Below, piece by piece: positions 60,001 to 64,000 of a stretch of DNA of 64,000 nt. The stretch covers positions 44,626-108,625 of the forward strand of contig MLAK01001260.1 of NCBI GenBank assembly GCA_001839685.1, read 5' to 3'. The stretch is from Tritrichomonas foetus. Lineage: Eukaryota; Parabasalia; Tritrichomonadida; Tritrichomonadidae. How positions within the stretch are numbered: the first letter of the stretch is position 1; each line of letters begins with the position of its first letter. The notes under the pieces are model-generated. The model saw only the letters and a list, made by a program, of their open reading frames with translations. It was not told where the DNA came from and did not search any database. The position numbers and the translations under genes were made by a program.

Positions 60001-61614
60001 AGCTCTTCCATTAACTTTTGCTGTTGGTTGAGTGGCAACACTCACACGGATGTAATTTGATCTTGTATTATCACTTTCACAAAAAATATCAGTAAATCCT
60101 GAGTGTTCTGGTTTCATTCTATTTGATACGATATTTGTATCCGTGGAATATATTTGATATGGAACTTCAACTGAGAATTCTCTGCGATTTAGAGCAAAAA
60201 CATGGCATATTGGTGTAAAAAGTTCATTAATTGTTTCCCTTTTATCCAAAGTTATATCAATAAAAGATACATGACTTACAATTACTTGCATTGAGCATTC
60301 AAATGTTGGAATATTCTTATCAATAACCTTTATATTTGAGGTACCTTCTTTCATTGTATTAATATTAGATTGGAAAACTTCTAAAACCAAAGGATTTTCA
60401 TTTTGAAAAATATATTCTCCAGATCCACCTGAAATACTAATTGGAAAACCTTTATAATTTACAGGCAACACAGCATTTCTTGGTGAAATTGTGATTGGTT
60501 CACATACATAAACAATAGCTTTCAATGAAAAATCATGATATATGAGTGTAATCTCTTTTTTTCCAACAGTTGACCAGTCACCAACAATCTCCCATTTTAT
60601 TGGTTCAAAAACATCAAATTGTCGACCATTTTTATCGAATAGAGTTGGATTGAAAACTGGACTTTCTCCTAGTGAAATATATTGATCATCTTGAATAGCA
60701 GAAGCTGGATAATCCACAATAACTAATGATGACGCGGTGTTATCATTAACATTTCTATCTGTGGCAGTAATGGTAACTGTACCAACTTTGTGAATTGTTG
60801 CATAAGCATCTTGATTTAAAGATACAATTTCAGAATTTGATGAATCTATTCTATATTTAGATGAAGGAAGAGTGATTTTTTCAACACATTTTTTCCCTTC
60901 TTCGTTTAAACTAACTCCTCTTAAAGAACATAATTGAAATGGAATATGTGAAAATGGTAAAACTCTTATTGCAGGTGATGGAAAAAGCGCAATTGGTTCA
61001 ACAACAAGGAGTTTCACTTCTGCAACAAGAGATCCATCAAAAATCGCAGATGCCCAAGTTTGTCCAATTTGTGTCCCTTGAACAATTAAAGAAGCTGATG
61101 ATTTTGGCGAATTAGATGAAACTTTTGCTTCATTGGATGCAATTTCTCTTAAATGAGTGGAATCTATCTTCCATTTAATATCAGTTCCTTCAAGTGATGT
61201 AAAAACATTTTTTTCTGAATCCAAGGCTTGTAAAAATAGTGTTTCAAGAGAAGACTCAACATAGATTGAACGTGTTGTTGTCAAAATAGAGATAGATGCA
61301 ACAGAATCAACAAATATATTACATTTTAATGTTTGTCCTATGTTATTTTCAGCAATTATTGTTGTTGATTTTCTTTTGGGCCCAGTTGCAACAACTTCAA
61401 CAAGAGCAGAACGCGAACATGAGTTTGATTCATAATTTGGAGTAACTTTAATAATTTCATCATTCAACGAAGCCCAATTTACACAACATCCTTCAGCTGA
61501 TATTGTAAAGTGAGGCGACTGGCTACTTTTTGGGTCTTTAAATTGTAAAAGTGCATTTAAATGTGATATCTTAAATTCGGAAGCTGCGAGGACAGCAAAA
61601 AGTGAAACGATCAT
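57043..61614 (-). CDS. NUP210: Nuclear pore membrane glycoprotein gp210
   Basis: The protein has 1523 residues. The N-terminus (MIVSLFAVLAASE) is a signal peptide. A long lumenal beta-rich region follows, made of many Ig-like and BIG2-type domains, for example TVTAKVPGTTTLSCGNG near 1270-1290. The opening pattern GCCVNWASLNDEIIKVTP, then CSRSALVEVVATGPKRKS and the IIAENNIGQTLKCNIFVDSVASISI block, matches the N-terminal domain of gp210/POM210. A single transmembrane helix lies at about 1499-1516 (LVLIFAAIFYVII) and only a few residues (NLTSPYS) follow it. gp210 rings the pore in the perinuclear space and anchors it to the membrane. The animal protein is about 1890 residues with a cytoplasmic tail of about 58; the tail here is almost absent. 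Confidence 0.85.
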   Translation of the reverse strand: MIVSLFAVLAASEFKISHLNALLQFKDPKSSQSPHFTISAEGCCVNWASLNDEIIKVTPNYESNSCSRSALVEVVATGPKRKSTTIIAENNIGQTLKCNIFVDSVASISILTTTRSIYVESSLETLFLQALDSEKNVFTSLEGTDIKWKIDSTHLREIASNEAKVSSNSPKSSASLIVQGTQIGQTWASAIFDGSLVAEVKLLVVEPIALFPSPAIRVLPFSHIPFQLCSLRGVSLNEEGKKCVEKITLPSSKYRIDSSNSEIVSLNQDAYATIHKVGTVTITATDRNVNDNTASSLVIVDYPASAIQDDQYISLGESPVFNPTLFDKNGRQFDVFEPIKWEIVGDWSTVGKKEITLIYHDFSLKAIVYVCEPITISPRNAVLPVNYKGFPISISGGSGEYIFQNENPLVLEVFQSNINTMKEGTSNIKVIDKNIPTFECSMQVIVSHVSFIDITLDKRETINELFTPICHVFALNRREFSVEVPYQIYSTDTNIVSNRMKPEHSGFTDIFCESDNTRSNYIRVSVATQPTAKVNGRASPNSIIPINIAGGVLQWPNLSPPHISIECKGVDVSIYDERHILVNDEFVGSCKLSMKNERTELNPYPLTVETSFQLEVANIHRFSLHLTDEKSINDPRCDSPPRLITKVPKDVYRVAQGHECNIFVLAYDKNDNMIKYYSADKFTVQATPGKALRAYSEKESDGSTKFYFSPSSSTLLQVLTDNYSHIKSNAIKVILVTEFTISPPKAIFFKKGVNQSFLIEGGSGIFHTSSQDSFIRDNILYIKPSRPGIFKAHVSDVCSDKQSQSTELNALDIVSLQIIAPTTVALNSDFELRVNAYGPYSQLIPQDIIDDAAIQLSIPNARKISFNTWEITPDKIGKFRIIARSENGVTATHTVDVIRSILISPQYLEILPGEVVPLNIVNGPLNMKFDYGSGKIARINSNFDVIAESPGTVTINVTVSDVVGLAPFQIFVKVLQPLKIELIPSSNNVIENGQVAFNSYIETDCGMKNVVDAKWTITDGFPYEMPNSSFVIVACNNPKDLQVSVTAYGLTTGITIHVEPKLKILTPTEIVLPPLSSYKILIGNKLNCKYSSVDENIAIVDSYGNIKSGQTEGNTIIVINYEHQYAAMTVRVSKPHYFYVVKNSIIDYDINVLDPFGLSYSSTNGIHYQISNAGEMNENNINYKDNTGHFTITPPSSANPLQLSLMVNNPEFELYSSFNISTNSAIIPENPVLIRGSSTKFQCSVAKPRWSIADRTIASVTSDGTVTAKVPGTTTLSCGNGITTVLRVVEMSGLTLLESSDNDNEFEIVPIYSPNILSHVMKPTDYLVTCELDDNTNRCGTVSHIERNGKHFCILNKRDNSACSPKAKVRATIKSTSSRLFVTSDIRLNKKPKLEQDDHTISMKVVISDANRKVEVPVMVNTKNTKIHSSPGLTAYFSPSSGSIVITADRTFSHKGKITLRNVKTGELIKIDVINDIDIKYGPVVVEQHREFKPNQDLMFYTTLVLIFAAIFYVIINLTSPYS

Positions 61615-62159
61615 TTAAGAATTAATTCGTCCACCTTTGTATATTTTCAATAGTTTACATGACAAAATTGAATTTTTGAATAAACTTTTGATAGAGTATA
61701 GAATAGTAATTAATAAACGTAATTCAAAACTTTTTGTGAATTGCAAATTTTAGTCATGAGATTGATAGACTGAGAATTTCTGATTATAATATTGATAAAC
61801 ATCTGTCATCACTAATAACCTGGAGTTCAAAATCGTCCAATATTTCTAAAGAAACATTTTTCAAGATAAGACAAAAAATGAATCACTCTTAAAATTCTTC
61901 ATAAGTCAGTCAGAAAAATACCTCATATCTATTGATCATATTTCGCCAGATTTCTTCGCCTAAAAACAAATATATGAAAATTTTTGAATAGAGTTACCGA
62001 AAAGAATACGTCCATCAATTTCAGAATTCTCCATCACTTTAAATGTTTATCTGGTCATATATATTATTTTGAATTCACTATCTCAATTTTATGAAAAATA
62101 TTATACAATGCATTGAAATCTTTCAATAACACAAATAAAAAGTTGGCTTAGTTGATGAA
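61615..62159. other. Divergent intergenic region
   Basis: About 545 bases between the gp210 start and the next plus-strand gene. A TCA lies about 30 bases before the ATG at 62160. No other feature was seen. Confidence 0.5.
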
Positions 62160-62906
62160 ATGGAACTTTTTGATATGACTTTTCCATTTGATACAGTGTC
62201 AATAAAAATTCGTCGCCTTAGTTTGAGTGATAATATTCACCCTAAATACAAATACTGGATTAAATACTTTACACAAGAGTATCAGAAAAATGATCCATTA
62301 ATCACACCTCCTTTTTCAGATTTAATCAAACAATTTAATTTCGAAAAGGCCGAATTAAATGTTTCATATAAAAATATTAAATGGATTGAAACAGATTCAA
62401 TTCAAAAATATCAATTATCAAACGATTTGGGAATGACAACCACTATTTCACAATCATATTTTGAATTCTGCAAGCAATATAATGCATTAAAAGTTAAGAA
62501 TGATAATATTTTAAATTTTGCTAGTCCCCATCTAATTCGTTTTATAATTGCCTATATTTTTCAATTTGAGCAGCATTTTGCAAACATTATCCAAGAAAAT
62601 AATGAAGCAGGATTTCCTTTATCATTTGTTAAGGACTTTCTAACAGTAAATGAAGTTATGCTTCAAATGAAAAATGAAACTCGTGACGATTATTTAATTT
62701 TTTTATTGAGCGATTTTTTGTCATTTTTACAAGATAATCTACATAGTTTTATGTATCGAAGTGAGTGTAAAACACTTAATGAATTGGTAACAGGGCTAGT
62801 AAATTACTTTATTTCTTTTTTAGAGAAATTATCAAGATATGATCAAAAATATAGTCAAATTATTTTTATCTGTTCTGAAATGACTTTAAAGTTAGTTAAA
62901 ATATAG
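62160..62906 (+). CDS. Unknown helical protein, 5' part before a frameshift
   Basis: This part has 248 residues, MELFDMTFPF to LKLVKI, ending in TAG at 62904-62906. The composition is helical with many Phe, Ile, Asn and Lys residues; I recognise no domain. The reading continues, shifted by one base, from 62896 to the end of the window with the same amino-acid style, so this is probably one gene broken near 62900. A 20-base sequence beginning AAAATATAG is present twice, at 62846 and 62898. The 52 bases between their starts account for the shift (52 is not a multiple of three). It could be a mutated gene, a strain variant or an assembly error. Confidence 0.65.
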   Translation: MELFDMTFPFDTVSIKIRRLSLSDNIHPKYKYWIKYFTQEYQKNDPLITPPFSDLIKQFNFEKAELNVSYKNIKWIETDSIQKYQLSNDLGMTTTISQSYFEFCKQYNALKVKNDNILNFASPHLIRFIIAYIFQFEQHFANIIQENNEAGFPLSFVKDFLTVNEVMLQMKNETRDDYLIFLLSDFLSFLQDNLHSFMYRSECKTLNELVTGLVNYFISFLEKLSRYDQKYSQIIFICSEMTLKLVKI

Positions 62907-64000
62907 TCAAATTATTTCTTTTTTGTCGCTTTATTTAACATTTCATTTAGAAAATGCACCTTTCACAAATGAATATAAAACAATGTTAGAAAAATGTTTG
63001 ACAATATTTCCAAAAGGAAAAGAATTAAGTAAAAATGTAAATGTATCAACAGACGTTTTATCATTGATAACGTATTCACTCAATAATATAAAGAAAAATA
63101 ACATGAATTTATGTGATTTCATTAAAATTGGATCGGCAATTATGACATATTTATCTACTATTGATACCATAAATATTGATTCAGACTTACATGTAAACAT
63201 GGACAATTATCCAATCATTAATTTTAATTTATTATCCCAAAATATCGCTGATTATTTCCAAAAACTTTTTTCGATCTTTTTAGTTAATGAACCAGTTATA
63301 CAACCCAATATCGAAATAAAGATGGATGATAATCCATATAATTTTTGCAATATTGTCTTTATTAGTAAACAACTGGTTGTTCCCAAACCTCTTTCTGCAA
63401 TGCCAATAAAGTTAATGCCCGAAGTAACACCTGCAATCTTTAAAAATAGGGTTGGAGAGTATTATAATGATTGTTATCATGATATTTCAAAACTTTACAA
63501 TTCTTTTAAACTGACTCTAAATAAACATAATGATTTGATGGCCAATATAATTGATTATATCATGTATTTATACCAAATTGATCAATTAAGCATCTCCAAA
63601 CATTATTTTACAATGTCAGTTTTGGTATTATGTGATCCTTTAGAATTATCCAATTACTTTGAAAAATCATCAAAATGGAATACTATATTGAATGAGCGTG
63701 CTTTTGTAAAAATGGAAAAATATGATGACGATTTAATTAAAATGGCTGAAAAGATTATTATCAATTGCTTCTTATATACCCAGAGTATTCAATTTTGGCT
63801 ATTAGAAACTTTATTTGGACTTTTGTTTACATGTCATATGCCTTATATATTAAATATGTTAAAGTATCTTTTTATACACAATAAAGCAAAATTCATAGCG
63901 ATTGTAAAGAGATCTGACTCGAATTTAATTGATATTTTGTATTTAATTGATGGACGAATTAAAAGTTTTCTACTGAAAAATGATAATAGTGATTTAATAG
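62896..64000 (+). CDS. Unknown helical protein, 3' part, open to window end
   Basis: From 62896 the frame (codons in phase with 62947) stays open for 1.1 kb to the window edge, about 368 codons. That is improbable for noncoding DNA this AT-rich. It contains helical stretches such as KCLTIFPKGKELS and FWLLETLFGLLFTC. It has no good start of its own near the beginning, supporting continuation of the preceding ORF. The gene therefore extends beyond 64000 and its full length is unknown. Helical repeat folds of the armadillo type are compatible, but I cannot name a family. Confidence 0.65.

Noticed and set aside
1..64000. CRISPR, integrated virus, insertion sequence or toxin genes
   Set aside because: No spacer-repeat array, transposase, polymerase, capsid or toxin signature was seen on either strand; all large ORFs are eukaryotic cellular types or low-complexity proteins.

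Overview
The window looks like a scaffold piece from the nuclear genome of an AT-rich, essentially intronless protist. The best fit is a trichomonad (parabasalid), most like Tritrichomonas. I base this on long single-exon eukaryotic genes, standard stop codons (TAA, TAG and TGA all used), short 5' leaders often carrying a TCA initiator-like trinucleotide just before the ATG, many Sel1, BTB-like, LRR and Ser/Glu-rich low-complexity proteins, and strong AT bias in intergenic DNA. The genus is inference. I see no operons, CRISPR, tRNA, rRNA, virus or toxin genes.

Layout. 1-272 is a 17-bp satellite array cut by the window edge. 583-4464 (-) is a huge Ser/acidic protein. 5206-5514 (+) is a small coiled coil. 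6349-7089 (-) is an RNase Z-like metallo-hydrolase. 7342-10245 (-) is a two-part beta-propeller protein resembling Nup214/Nup159. 10554-12995 (-) is a reduced Mediator MED13. 13464-15896 (+) is a beta-adaptin. 16195-17226 (-) is a RAD23-like UBL-UBA protein, diverging from 17377-17928 (+), a zinc protein of the KANSL2/INO80D finger type. 18244-20199 (+) is an NVL/Rix7 double AAA ATPase. 20584-21822 (-) is a GOST-like seven-TM protein. 22913-25615 (-) is a Sel1-RGG-Sel1-coiled-coil protein. 25980-27218 (-) is a probably myristoylated kelch protein. 27819-33770 (+) is a 1983-aa acidic repeat protein. 34108-35715 (-) is a TPR-armadillo protein. 36583-39402 (+) is an LRR-PP2C phosphatase. 39981-43274 (+) is the elongation factor Spt5. 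43545-44444 (-) is an LRR protein. 44934-45863 (-) is a CAMK-type kinase. 47741-49201 (-) is a BTB-like/Sel1 protein. 50279-50974 (+) is a bromodomain-ET protein. 51907-52338 (+) is a membrane-anchored basic protein cut by an assembly gap. 53744-56839 (+) is RICTOR. 57043-61614 (-) is the pore membrane nucleoporin gp210. 62160-64000 (+) is a gene interrupted by a frameshift next to a short direct repeat.

The genes are housekeeping and signalling factors rather than one pathway. Recurring themes are Pol II transcription and chromatin (MED13, Spt5, BET-like, zf-C3HC3H), nuclear pore (gp210, possible Nup214), vesicle traffic (beta-adaptin, GOST) and TOR/kinase/phosphatase signalling (RICTOR, kinase, LRR-PP2C). 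No genomic island or defence system is evident. The most unusual items are the foldback structure at 22144-22287, the two giant acidic repeat proteins, the Sel1-RGG fusion, the bromodomain lacking its usual Asn, the altered Walker B in NVL and the frameshift at 62896-62906.
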